The position numbers were made by a program, and so were the translations under genes. From Mucilaginibacter sabulilitoris (GTDB lineage: Bacteria > Bacteroidota > Bacteroidia > Sphingobacteriales > Sphingobacteriaceae), in NCBI RefSeq assembly GCF_034262375.1, contig NZ_CP139558.1, positions 3,534,001-3,598,000 on the forward strand: 64,000 nt of DNA, written 5' to 3'. The first letter of the stretch is position 1. Each line of letters opens with the position of its first letter. Below the pieces are notes generated by a model. The model saw nothing but the letters and a program-made list of their open reading frames with translations, did no database searches and was not told where the DNA came from. Of this stretch, positions 25,165 to 33,440 are shown in pieces.

Positions 25165-26043
25165 ATGAATGCACCTAACGAAACGGCTCTGATTAATCCT
25201 CTGACGAATGCGCTGGCCTTTAAAGTATTTCAATTTAGGGATGACCAATATTTTAAAAACTTAAACTGTTTTAATTTCTATACGGTAATTCTGATCAGAA
25301 AAGGGTCGGGGCAGGTAATTTTCGATCTGGCTAAGTACGACTTTGATGAAAATACGCTGATCAGATTTCCCGTCTATGTGCCTTTTCAACTCAACAGTAA
25401 TGGCTTGTTGGAAGGGGTGCTTCTTCAGTTCCACCCGGATTTTTTCTGGAACCATAGATACCAGAAAGACCTTCCGTACAAACAAGCCTTGTTCAAAAAC
25501 ATTGATGAAGTCCCGTTACTGAAAATCGATGAAGAGGAAATGGCAAAGCTATTATACCCTCTGGATAATCTCTTGTCAGAGGTACAAAGCGACCGTCTGG
25601 GTCGTTACGACATAACGATTGCCTGGACCAAAATTTTTATGATCTACGCATCAAGGATCAAAATGGCCAAGGGAACTAAGACAAGAACTGTAGAAACTGA
25701 AGCGCCCTATATCATTAGAAAATTAATTGATGCAGTAGAAGAACATTTTTACAGTAAGCACAGGCCTGCTGACTATGCTGCATTGCTAAACGTTACTATG
25801 AAAAAACTGAACCGGGTCGCAAGGCAGCATCTGTCGAAAACCATAGGCGATATGATCTCAGAGAGGCTGATTGCGCAGGCTAAGTATGAGCTGTACGTGG
25901 GTGGCAAACCTGTCAAGCAAATCGCACGGGAACTCGGTTTTCGTGACGTATCTTATTTCAGTCGCTTTTTTAAAATGCGGACAGCTACTTCTCCTCATGT
26001 TTATAGAGAATCGTTCAGGAAAGATAGGGGTGATCCTGCTTAA
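25165..26043 (+). CDS. AraC-family transcription regulator
   Basis: A 292-residue AraC protein of the common Bacteroidota type. The N-terminal cupin-like sensor includes YTVILIRKGSGQVIFDLAKYDFDENTLIRFPVYVPFQL (residues 33-70) and LQFHPDFFWNHRYQKDLPY; the C-terminal hundred residues carry RPADYAALLNVTMKKLNRVARQHLSKTIGDMI and KPVKQIARELGFRDVSYFSRFFK, the two HTH motifs. It has a copy of the shared operator, so it may pass the stress signal to a second tier of genes. If the promoter is right the leader is extremely short, and a start downstream cannot be excluded, although no better ATG is near. Confidence 0.87.
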   Translation: MNAPNETALINPLTNALAFKVFQFRDDQYFKNLNCFNFYTVILIRKGSGQVIFDLAKYDFDENTLIRFPVYVPFQLNSNGLLEGVLLQFHPDFFWNHRYQKDLPYKQALFKNIDEVPLLKIDEEEMAKLLYPLDNLLSEVQSDRLGRYDITIAWTKIFMIYASRIKMAKGTKTRTVETEAPYIIRKLIDAVEEHFYSKHRPADYAALLNVTMKKLNRVARQHLSKTIGDMISERLIAQAKYELYVGGKPVKQIARELGFRDVSYFSRFFKMRTATSPHVYRESFRKDRGDPA

Positions 26044-26070
26044 AATCTATTTAAGATTGAATATAGGACG

Positions 26071-26122
26071 GGACATAGAATTAATGTCCAGATTTTAAAT
26101 TTGGGATGCCAATGGCATTGGC
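26071..26122. terminator. Small hairpins between convergent genes
   Basis: GGACAT (26071-26076) pairs with ATGTCC (26084-26089), and GCCAATG pairs with CATTGGC at 26108-26122. Either may stop transcription from the convergent AraC and SDR genes; neither has a long T-run. Confidence 0.3.
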
Positions 26123-26136
26123 GTATTGAATTGAAA

Positions 26137-26982
26137 TCATTTAACTCCATAAGTTTCATCCCATCCTTCAGCACCCAACCGTTTTGCGTTTGCATACCGG
26201 CTTTCGGCTTCTGCGAGATGGGGGTTTAGCGAACAACGCCGTGGACGGGTGCCATTCGACATATTAATCAGTTCAAGCACTAACGCTGCAACAGATTGTG
26301 AATGCACTTTACCCTGCTTATTACCTTCCAGTATCTTATTCTTTAATTTGGCTTGCTCATCGCAAAGCCCCCCCTCGTCATATATAGAGATATCTTCTAT
26401 TTTTTCCAAATTGCTTAAGACCTCCGCGGGATAGTACCCTGTCCATACACTGACATTCTCGATACCAAACCTTTGTACCTCGCTTAATATTCCGTCTATG
26501 AGCATTTCAAGGCCCGCTTTCGCCATGCTCAACGCAGTAATGAACGGGGCGGCGAAATAGCAAACGCCGCTGTTGACATTTATAAGTAAACCGCACCTGT
26601 TTTTTCTCATGGTCGGAAGAACCGACCTAAACACACGAAGAACACCGTAAACATTGACGTTAAAAGTTTCTTCATATTGTTCGATAGATGTGTTTTCTGC
26701 CAATCCTATTTTAATAGGCCCCTCGTTGCTGATGAGCACATCGATATGACCATAACGTTTGAGGATCGACGAAAGGCCGAGCTTTACTGACGCGTCATTT
26801 CTTATATCGACTTCCACCAATTCCACGTTGGCGGTTTGTCGTAATTCCTTAGCGGCCGCCATATTGAGCTCGTTTAACGGGTCAACTATTGCAACCACAC
26901 CGTGACCTTCATCAGCGAGCGTTTGAATAATCGCTCTTCCATAAGATGATGTGGCACCTGTAACTATAATTGTCTTTGACAT
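26137..26982 (-). CDS. SDR-fold protein with degenerate active site
   Basis: A 281-residue Rossmann-fold protein of the short-chain dehydrogenase family. Key motifs are altered: the cofactor loop reads TGATSSYGRA rather than TGxxxGIG, the NNAG motif is NEG (near residue 86), and the catalytic YxxxK reads L151-S-M-A-K155, so the tyrosine is replaced by leucine while S138 and K155 remain. Classical SDR activity is therefore doubtful. It may be a regulator-type or non-redox member, or a decaying enzyme still in frame. A 36-residue tail with GTRPRRCSLNP follows the fold. It is a single gene with no shared operator. Confidence 0.75.
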   Translation of the reverse strand: MSKTIIVTGATSSYGRAIIQTLADEGHGVVAIVDPLNELNMAAAKELRQTANVELVEVDIRNDASVKLGLSSILKRYGHIDVLISNEGPIKIGLAENTSIEQYEETFNVNVYGVLRVFRSVLPTMRKNRCGLLINVNSGVCYFAAPFITALSMAKAGLEMLIDGILSEVQRFGIENVSVWTGYYPAEVLSNLEKIEDISIYDEGGLCDEQAKLKNKILEGNKQGKVHSQSVAALVLELINMSNGTRPRRCSLNPHLAEAESRYANAKRLGAEGWDETYGVK

Positions 26983-27059
26983 CGTTTAATGATTAATCAC
27001 ATACATGGCCTGCCGTATCCGGTAGATTATTTCTTATTTGTGCTATTCTCGAATCACCT

Positions 27060-27743
27060 TTAAGAATGCTGTTTTTGATATTGTTTAATCGCCCCGATTA
27101 TAAAAGTCGGTTCAGCACGCTGCCGGTAGTCAGATTCTACAAACGCATATATGACTGTACCTTGAGGACTGATGATATAAGTGGCCGGTACCGGGAACTC
27201 TTGTATGTCATCAGTGTAATGATCAAAGACTCCGCGGTCTTTATAGAAATCTTTTACTTCTTTGTTGAGTCGATGTACGCCTCCATAAAGTTTAGCAATT
27301 TCATTATTCTCATCAGTCAGTATTTCAAATTCAAGGTCGTGTTTTTCCTTAATGGTTAGCGTCTCATCAGGTTTTTCAGGTGTAATAGCTATCAGCTCAG
27401 CTCCCGCTTCCTTGAATTGTTTAAGGAAGCGTTGGAGATAAGCCAGCGCAAGGTTGCAATAGGGGCACCATCCACCGCGATACCATGTCAGGATTACTGG
27501 TCCTCTCTTTATTTCCGCACTTAGGGTAATTGCTTTTCCCAACGCATTTTTAAGCGTAAAGTCGGGAGCTGTCTCACCCATTTTTAATGCGCGTGATTTA
27601 ATCTCGGCAGGGTCCGTTTCTCCTATGAATTTGGTGAAATTATCTGCGCTTTCCGTTCCGTTTTCTTTACGGATTTTATCTTCTGCCTCGGTTAATTTCC
27701 AAGCCAATGAGCCTTGGTCGTGGTTTTTAGATTCGTTGTTCAT
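27060..27743 (-). CDS. Peroxiredoxin (AhpC/TSA family, PRX-like2 type)
   Basis: A 227-residue thioredoxin-fold peroxidase. The active site reads WYRGGWCPYCNLAL with C93 and C96, a CxxC form of the peroxiredoxin-like2 group; the fold continues with ELIAITPEKPDETL and VPATYIISPQGTVIYAFV. An N-terminal extension of some 50 residues (KLTEAEDKIRKENGTESADNFTKF) is common in this group. It should reduce hydroperoxides in the cytosol using thioredoxin or similar thiols; thioredoxin reductase is encoded at 31298. It has its own copy of the shared operator 24 bases upstream of the start, and is a monocistronic unit. Confidence 0.9.
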   Translation of the reverse strand: MNNESKNHDQGSLAWKLTEAEDKIRKENGTESADNFTKFIGETDPAEIKSRALKMGETAPDFTLKNALGKAITLSAEIKRGPVILTWYRGGWCPYCNLALAYLQRFLKQFKEAGAELIAITPEKPDETLTIKEKHDLEFEILTDENNEIAKLYGGVHRLNKEVKDFYKDRGVFDHYTDDIQEFPVPATYIISPQGTVIYAFVESDYRQRAEPTFIIGAIKQYQKQHS

Positions 27744-27766
27744 GTGGGCACGTGATTACGTTCAAG

Positions 27767-27810
27767 CAAAAATCCCCGAATGACTTACTATATACAAGGA
27801 CATTTATCTC
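27767..27810 (-). promoter_or_regulatory. Shared stress operator/promoter, copy 6
   Basis: Minus strand: GAGATAAATGTCCTTG (27810-27795), exactly 20 bases, then GATTTTTG (27774-27767), one mismatch from TAnnTTTG. It is directly before the peroxiredoxin gene. Confidence 0.72.
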
Positions 27811-28020
27811 TTTTTTTAAAAAAATCAGTGAGTGTTTTCTGAGCTTTCTGAGCAATGATCCGGATCGAAAATCTCCATCACAAGTAATAGGTAAGGTGTC
27901 TTTTCCAGCCGGTAATTGAATACTGTAGTGATGTTTTTTATCTTTATGGTCAAAGATCAACCGAGAGTCCTTCCGGCTTTAACTAGCCCGCCGGTTTGCA
28001 ATATATAAGACTAGTATTTA

Positions 28021-29427
28021 TTATATGTTTATTGCGCCGCAGCCACATGATTCAAGGAATGCATCTTTAAGAACTTCCGAATAGGTAGGATGGGCGTAAC
28101 ATATTTTACCCATCTCGGCATCCCCGATCTCAAATTCCATCGCGACGACAGCTTGTTGGATTAGATCGGCGCTTCGGGCACCGATAATATGTACGCCAAG
28201 TATTTCTCCTTCTTTTGTATCCGCCAAAACTTTCACAAACCCATCTGTGTCGTCCGCCGCTCTTGCGCGGCCACTCGCCAAAAACGGAAATTTACCTTTC
28301 CGGTAAGCGATATTTTTTTCTTTTAGCTCTTCCTCCGTATAGCCAACAGACGCAACTTCCGGCCAGGTATAAACAACCGATGGAATAGTGTGATAATTTA
28401 AATGTGGATTTAGCCCCAATATGCTTTCAACTACAAATGTAGCCTCTTCTTCTGCTTTATGCGCCAGCATAGGCCCGGCAACAACATCGCCTATCGCGAA
28501 GATATTGATCTCCGCTGTGCGAAGCCTGCCGTCTGTCTTGATCCGTCCCCGCTCATCTACATTGATCCTGGTATTTTCCAGTCCAAGACCAGCAGTATAA
28601 GGCTTGCGGCCAACGGCTACGAGGCAGTAATCAGCGCCGATTGCCTGGAGATTACCGGATGAATCTATATAAGTCACTTCTGCACGGTCACCTTTATTAA
28701 CTGCAGATTGTACTCTGCAGTTAAGCCGGCTGTCGATATTCAATTTATTTAATATCTTCTTCAGTTCACGCCCGAGTTCCCTGTCCATGACCGGGATCAG
28801 GACATCGGCATATTCGATTATGGTTACCTTAGTACCGATACGGGCATAAACCGACGCTAATTCAACACCAATTACTCCGCCGCCGATAATTACAATGCTC
28901 TTCGGTTGTTCTTTTAGGGACAGTGCTTCTGTAGACGTAATGATTCGCCGCTTATCAATTTCCACACCGTGGATAGTCGTGGGTTTTGATCCGGTCGCGA
29001 TAATAAAGTAATCGGCTGTAATGAGTTGAACGGAACCGTCTTTGGCAGTAACTTGAATTTGATTACAGTTGATAAATGAACCGGTGCCGAAGTGGGTTTT
29101 TACCTTGTTTTTTCGCATTAAATAGTTTACTCCGTCGGAATTCGATTTAACGACGCCTGCCTTACGTTCAATAAAACGGCTAAAATCGAGCGAAATGCCC
29201 TCCACATTAATCCCCATTTTCCCGACTTTATGCTGAACGTCATGATAATGCTCCGAAGCATCCAGCAACGCCTTTGTCGGAATGCATCCAACTACGGTAC
29301 AGGTACCTCCTAAAATATCATAACGCTCGATTATTGCAGCTTTTAATCCAAGCTGGGCTGCTCTTATGGCTGCTACATATCCGCCCGGACCCGACCCGAT
29401 AACGACAATATCATAATCTGTCTTCAT
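28021..29427 (-). CDS. lpdA: Dihydrolipoyl dehydrogenase
   Basis: A 468-residue flavoprotein starting MKTDYDIVVIGSGPGGYVAA at the ATG at 29427; the longer frame upstream is not needed. It has the FAD motif at residues 9-14, the redox cysteine pair in GGTCTVVGCIPTKALL, the NAD motif IIGGGVIGVELASVYAR, and the HPTYSE catalytic dyad near the C-terminus. It oxidises dihydrolipoamide of 2-oxoacid dehydrogenase complexes or the glycine cleavage system; none of these is encoded here, so it may be an extra copy used for redox defence. The redox loop has TVV where LNV is usual. It is a single-gene unit. Confidence 0.9.
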   Translation of the reverse strand: MKTDYDIVVIGSGPGGYVAAIRAAQLGLKAAIIERYDILGGTCTVVGCIPTKALLDASEHYHDVQHKVGKMGINVEGISLDFSRFIERKAGVVKSNSDGVNYLMRKNKVKTHFGTGSFINCNQIQVTAKDGSVQLITADYFIIATGSKPTTIHGVEIDKRRIITSTEALSLKEQPKSIVIIGGGVIGVELASVYARIGTKVTIIEYADVLIPVMDRELGRELKKILNKLNIDSRLNCRVQSAVNKGDRAEVTYIDSSGNLQAIGADYCLVAVGRKPYTAGLGLENTRINVDERGRIKTDGRLRTAEINIFAIGDVVAGPMLAHKAEEEATFVVESILGLNPHLNYHTIPSVVYTWPEVASVGYTEEELKEKNIAYRKGKFPFLASGRARAADDTDGFVKVLADTKEGEILGVHIIGARSADLIQQAVVAMEFEIGDAEMGKICYAHPTYSEVLKDAFLESCGCGAINI

Positions 29428-29685
29428 AGCCTGCCTGCTTTTAAAAGTTGTTAGTTTAAGTCCCATAGATCCATGTTCCTACGAATTATAGTTAAGTTCT
29501 TCCGCGCTTTTCCTTTTAAGAACATCCTCAATGCTTTTTGCCCTAGATGAGCGCATCGTTAATGTTCACCGGGTAAGCCGGGAACACCTGTTTTGGCGTC
29601 CCGGCATTCCACTCATCGTTCGCATCCCGTGTTTCCCGGAACATACTTTTCTTATGAAGGGTATATTGTTTATTTTTTATATTAA

Positions 29686-30069
29686 TTAAAATCTGGACGA
29701 TCCCGGATGTGCCTCAGGGGTTTCACTCGCAGTTAAAGCTACGACCAGATAGACCACTACTGCATTGATATAAAAATATGCAGCGTCCACGCCTTCCAAT
29801 TTAAAAAGATAAGGTACAAACATAAAGGCAGTAGCTACTAAAAGGTCAAGCGCAAGGTGCCCGCCAAATGGTATCAGTTTGAAAATTCCGTATCGGTAAC
29901 GTGTAGCGATACTGACAATAATGACAGTTATCCCGGTAACGACGGAAATCCACAACGCCGCCGGGTTACTACTACCCAATCCTAAAATAAACGGTCCGCC
30001 AATTAAGGCAACAGCTGCTGCATAATCAACAATTCCGTGATTGGTCGGGGATAGAAATCTTAGTTTCAT
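29686..30069 (-). CDS. SPW-type small integral membrane protein (copy 1)
   Basis: A 127-residue membrane protein starting MKLRFLSPTNHGIVDYAAAV at 30069; the track's upstream start would add residues not present in the paralogue. It has four predicted spans and a hydrophilic tail. The HGIVDY motif and the length resemble the SPW-repeat-type family, function unknown. A clear paralogue, starting MKLRFISPGSHGIIDY, is at 60087 and is cotranscribed with a SnoaL-like gene and a uracil-DNA glycosylase gene. Here it lies between lpdA and dps on the same strand but with gaps over 200 bases, so it is likely a single unit. Confidence 0.7.
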   Translation of the reverse strand: MKLRFLSPTNHGIVDYAAAVALIGGPFILGLGSSNPAALWISVVTGITVIIVSIATRYRYGIFKLIPFGGHLALDLLVATAFMFVPYLFKLEGVDAAYFYINAVVVYLVVALTASETPEAHPGSSRF

Positions 30070-30284
30070 GATAATTTGTTTATGGTGAAAAAATATGTTT
30101 GTTATCAGGCTAACTTCAGACCGCGATCCCGACATCCAGTTAATGAATGTCAGCAGCGCATCGCGCTTTCCCAGATCCGTCGTCAGGTGTCGCTTTTAAA
30201 GTCAGGAACTTTTGTTTATTTGTTAACTTGACACTATGGCTTGTCGGGCCATGTTTCAAGCCGGCTCCAATAGATTTTTTATTG

Positions 30285-30758
30285 CTATCTTAGATGTGAT
30301 CGAAGCATCCATGCTGTTTTTTCATTGTATTCAGTGAGCCCCGTCAAATAGTCACTGGTGCCGGCATCTTTTAATTTTTCTGCTAAACGATTGATATGGC
30401 CGCGTATATGGAGGATAATGCTTTCATGGTCATTCAATAACTCCCGGATAAAGCCTTCACTGTCGTTTTTTTCCCTGCTCTGTTCAGTGAGGTGCGTAAG
30501 CTCTAGAAACTGCTTCAAAGTAGCCGGAGCGTAATGACCTAGTATCCTTATGCGTTCAGCAACCGTATCTATAATTTCCGCGATATCGTTATATTGTGAT
30601 TCAAAAAAGATATGCATTGAGTGAAAATCAGGACCCTCTACATTCCAGTGGGCGTTTCTGGTCTTTGTGTATAAAACATACTCATCCGCAAGGATGTGTG
30701 AAAGTGTTTGGGTGATCTCTGCCAGGTGTTCCGGGCTGATTCCAATGTTAGGCTTCAT
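30285..30758 (-). CDS. dps: Dps-family DNA-protecting ferritin-like protein
   Basis: A 157-residue Dps protein of normal length. The ferroxidase site residues are in NAHWNVEGPDFHSMHIFFESQYNDI (from about residue 36), the classical Dps signature, and the other helices (IAEIIDTVAERIRILGHYAP) match the family. Dps forms a 12-subunit shell that oxidises ferrous iron with hydrogen peroxide, stores iron and coats DNA. It has a strong copy of the shared operator and promoter, 30 bases upstream of the ATG, placing it in the same regulon as trxB and the peroxiredoxin gene. Confidence 0.95.
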   Translation of the reverse strand: MKPNIGISPEHLAEITQTLSHILADEYVLYTKTRNAHWNVEGPDFHSMHIFFESQYNDIAEIIDTVAERIRILGHYAPATLKQFLELTHLTEQSREKNDSEGFIRELLNDHESIILHIRGHINRLAEKLKDAGTSDYLTGLTEYNEKTAWMLRSHLR

Positions 30759-30787
30759 GATATTATAATTTGATTTTTAATTTTCTC

Positions 30788-30834
30788 CTAATGTAAAAGG
30801 CTCGCGGTGTTGCCTTCAAGGATATATGTCACAT
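30788..30834 (-). promoter_or_regulatory. Shared stress operator/promoter, copy 7
   Basis: Minus strand: ATGTGACATATATCCTTG (30834-30817), 21 bases, then TACATTAG (30795-30788), one mismatch from TAnnTTTG. It lies directly before dps. Confidence 0.75.
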
Positions 30835-30865
30835 AATTCACAATGGTTAGGCTACGTAATTCCCG

Positions 30866-31297
30866 TCATTGTTTCCTTTGATCACGGGACTCTTCCAGCA
30901 TACTAATAATTTTATTCAGCTTCTCTGTTTCGATCAAATTCAGCCTTATCGTCAATTCTTCAATCTCACGTTTGGCTTCCAGGTTCGTGATGTAGTCATC
31001 GTGTGCCTGTATGCGGTCACGTTCACTTTGCCTGTTTTGTGCCATCATAATTACCGGAGCCGCATAAGCGGCCTGGGTCGAAAAAAGCAGGTTCAGCAGG
31101 ATAAAAGGATACGGATCCCAGTGGGAAAGGTATGCGATCAAATTGACCGTAACCCAAAGGCCAACGACAATAGTCTGTGCAATTATAAATCGCCATGATC
31201 CCATAACTGCAGCAACACGGTCCGCAAGCCGCTCACCAAATCCACAGGTGGCTTTGTGCTGTTCATGCCACGTCGCTCCATCAGGAAGGTCTTCCAT
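30866..31297 (-). CDS. DUF1003 membrane protein
   Basis: A 143-residue protein with two central membrane spans (WRFIIAQTIVVGLWVTVNLIAYL and PFILLNLLFSTQAAYAAPVIMMAQ) flanked by a short N-terminal WHEQHKATCGFGERLADRVA and a C-terminal coiled coil of about 50 residues (LEAKREIEELTIRLNLIETEK). This is the DUF1003 layout; the AAPVIMMAQNRQ segment is its hallmark. Function is unknown. Its ATG directly follows the TAG stop of trxB, with no base between, so it must be read from the trxB transcript, probably by translational coupling, and is therefore in the shared stress regulon. Confidence 0.88.
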   Translation of the reverse strand: MEDLPDGATWHEQHKATCGFGERLADRVAAVMGSWRFIIAQTIVVGLWVTVNLIAYLSHWDPYPFILLNLLFSTQAAYAAPVIMMAQNRQSERDRIQAHDDYITNLEAKREIEELTIRLNLIETEKLNKIISMLEESRDQRKQ

Positions 31298-32260
31298 CTA
31301 CTTTGTATTTTCGGTGTGTTCAATGCCTGAAAGATGACGCTCACAGTCCAGTGCGGCCATACAGCCACTACCTGCCGCCGTGACGGCCTGTCTGTAAACA
31401 GGGTCCTGGGCATCTCCGCAACAAAAAATTCCGGGCTTATTGGTTTTTGTCGAACGGCCAATAGTCTTAATATAGCCTGATTCATCCATGTCGATCCATT
31501 CTTTAAAAATGGCTGTATTAGGCTGGTGACCTATAGCAACGAAGAAGCCGGTCACCGGAAGTTTTGATTCTTCCATCGTTACCGAATTGAAGATTCTGAC
31601 CCCGTCGACGGCAATACCATTACCCACCACCTCTTTTACTTCGACATTAAACATGACGTCGATATTGGGTAACGCCTGCAATCGGTGAACCATAGCCTTT
31701 GACGCCTTAAATTCACTCTTACGCACCAGCATATAGACTTTTTTAGACAAGCCTGCTAAGTGGATGGCTTCCTCGGCGGCAGTATCGCCGGCACCCACTA
31801 TGGCCACATCTTCTCCTTTAAAGAAAAATCCATCGCAAGTAGCACAAGCCGAAACGCCACAGCCGGCATATTTTTGTTCAGATTCCAGGCCAAGCCATTT
31901 TGGAGCCGCGCCTGTAGAAATAATGATCGAATCAGCCAGTAACGTTTTTTCCTCATTGGCGATAACACGATAGGGGCGTTGCGAGAAATCCACCTTACTG
32001 ATAAACCCATCCCGCAGATCAGCACCCATCCGTTCAGCCTGTTTATGAAAGTTGTTCATCATCTCCGATCCCATTACTCCATCCGGGTAACCCGGATAAT
32101 TATCTACATCGGTCGTATTTATTAGTTGTCCCCCTGCGAGAAACCCCTTGTACAAAACAGGCTTGAGATCGGCACGGGCAGTATATATCGCCGCCGTGTA
32201 CCCTGCTGGCCCTGATCCAATGATCAGGCATTTAACGTGTTCAACTTCATCCGACATCAT
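31298..32260 (-). CDS. trxB: Thioredoxin reductase
   Basis: A 320-residue low-molecular-weight thioredoxin reductase. It has the FAD motif IIGSGPAGYTAAIY (13-26), the redox centre C139-A-T-C142 in SACATCDGFFF, the NADPH motif GAGDTAAEEA, and the C-terminal FAD block FCCGDAQDPVYRQAVTAAGSGCMAALD. It reduces thioredoxin with NADPH in the cytosol, and thioredoxin in turn serves MsrA, MsrB and peroxiredoxins, many of which are encoded here. The gene has a strong copy of the shared operator and is followed without gap by DUF1003. Either of two adjacent ATG codons may start it. Confidence 0.95.
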   Translation of the reverse strand: MMSDEVEHVKCLIIGSGPAGYTAAIYTARADLKPVLYKGFLAGGQLINTTDVDNYPGYPDGVMGSEMMNNFHKQAERMGADLRDGFISKVDFSQRPYRVIANEEKTLLADSIIISTGAAPKWLGLESEQKYAGCGVSACATCDGFFFKGEDVAIVGAGDTAAEEAIHLAGLSKKVYMLVRKSEFKASKAMVHRLQALPNIDVMFNVEVKEVVGNGIAVDGVRIFNSVTMEESKLPVTGFFVAIGHQPNTAIFKEWIDMDESGYIKTIGRSTKTNKPGIFCCGDAQDPVYRQAVTAAGSGCMAALDCERHLSGIEHTENTK

Positions 32261-32300
32261 CAGTTATAAATTTATTGTTTAATAATTTTGGCTCTTACAA

Positions 32301-32347
32301 CAAATTACCTTCATTCCCCATCCTTTTTCAAGGACATTAATCACAAA
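32301..32347 (-). promoter_or_regulatory. Shared stress operator/promoter, copy 8
   Basis: Minus strand: TTTGTGATTAATGTCCTTG (32347-32329), then TAATTTG (32307-32301) after 21 bases. It serves trxB-DUF1003. The upstream half-site TGTGA is intact. Confidence 0.75.
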
Positions 32348-32658
32348 AAAAACACCTCTGCTATAAAAACAAGAGAACTAACCCCGTGATGGAGTGCGTG
32401 CGGGCTACCGCAATGATGATTTATATAGGCAGGTAACTTTTTTAAAAAGCGGAGTTACAAAATTGACCTGAAGCTACTTTCACGGCTTGGTATCTCGATG
32501 GTAGAGTTGATGAAATTATTGTGAAGTTATGCCGTGTAGTCAATCGTATCGCTACGGCATTTAGCTCGGACCAGGAAGAATGAAAAGATTTGTGAATGAC
32601 GCCAACAGGGAAACGAAGGAGGACATCTCAACGTAATGGCATAATACCTCCTAAAATA
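32348..32658. other. Gene-free stretch upstream of trxB
   Basis: About 310 bases with stop codons in all frames; I see no gene, hairpin or repeat of note. Confidence 0.4.
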
Positions 32659-33033
32659 CTATAAATCGATGGCGCGACCGGTCCAGGTTCGGGCAATCGC
32701 AACAAGTTCAGCGATATCAAAGGGTTTACTCAGAAAAGCATTGGCGTGGCTTTCCAAAGCCATTTGTTGCACCCTGGGGTCACCGGAAACTAAAATAATC
32801 GGTATATTTTTGGTATCATGACCTTCCTTGAGCTTTTTACAGATATTTTTGTTATCGCTTTCGGCGAGCCAGTTATCAATTAATATCAGATCCGGCATTA
32901 ACGATTTGATATCCCTGAGTGGCCAGTAATCCCTCGACGGAACGACATTGTAACCGTCCTCCGTCAAAACCATATACATCATCTCTAGTACATCTGGATC
33001 GTCTTCAATTATCAGAATGCGCTTTTTTGACAT
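32659..33033 (-). CDS. Single-domain response regulator
   Basis: A 124-residue CheY-like receiver domain with no output domain. The acidic pocket is E10-D11-D12, the phosphoacceptor is D53 in LILIDNWLAES, and the switch residues are S83 (ILVSGD) and K103 (LSKPFD), so it should be phosphorylated. Such proteins pass phosphate in relays or act by protein contact. No histidine kinase gene is adjacent; the nearest is at 57782. It is a single gene; it could still sit at the head of the run of same-strand genes below, since DUF427 starts 367 bases upstream on this strand rather than downstream. Confidence 0.88.
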   Translation of the reverse strand: MSKKRILIIEDDPDVLEMMYMVLTEDGYNVVPSRDYWPLRDIKSLMPDLILIDNWLAESDNKNICKKLKEGHDTKNIPIILVSGDPRVQQMALESHANAFLSKPFDIAELVAIARTWTGRAIDL

Positions 33034-33118
33034 TTCTAAAGTTCATTGATTGATTAATATAAAGCATATCGTTCTGAACCTGCCGGCAGACAACAGTAAG
33101 TAAATGTTCCGACAGCGC

Positions 33119-33400
33119 TCAATCTGCTATTTCAATTTCATCATCGAAGGCAATCTTGTTCCTAACCACCTTCGCAGCATCGCTCGGATCGTGATATTGC
33201 CACGCCCCGTTTGTTAGCTTTTTCCGGCCAACTTTAATGTGAAAATAATTGGCAGTCCCCTTAAGATAGCAGCTTGAAGTTTCACGGGAAGGTATTAACA
33301 GATCCATACGAACTGCATCAGTCGGGAAATAATAATACCCTTCGTTCATTATTGCATTATCGCTTTCGGCAATAATCTCTTTATTCCAGATCGCCTTCAT
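33119..33400 (-). CDS. DUF427 family protein (copy 1)
   Basis: A 93-residue protein covering the whole DUF427 domain: MKAIWNKEIIAESDNAIMNEGYYYFPTDAV at the start, CYLKGTANYFHI near residue 44 and AWQYHDPSDAAKVVRNKIAF near 66. The domain is a small beta fold of unknown function, common in bacteria and fungi. A paralogue of similar length is at 56273. It lies 40 bases downstream of the MsrA-like gene on the same strand, so the two may share a transcript. Confidence 0.85.
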   Translation of the reverse strand: MKAIWNKEIIAESDNAIMNEGYYYFPTDAVRMDLLIPSRETSSCYLKGTANYFHIKVGRKKLTNGAWQYHDPSDAAKVVRNKIAFDDEIEIAD

Positions 33401-33440
33401 TCACCTAACTATTATTTCCCAAAGCCTGCCATAGACAAGT

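Noticed and set aside
32580..32636. An 18-codon frame, MKRFVNDANRE
   Set aside because: Too short, no promoter and no conservation evidence.
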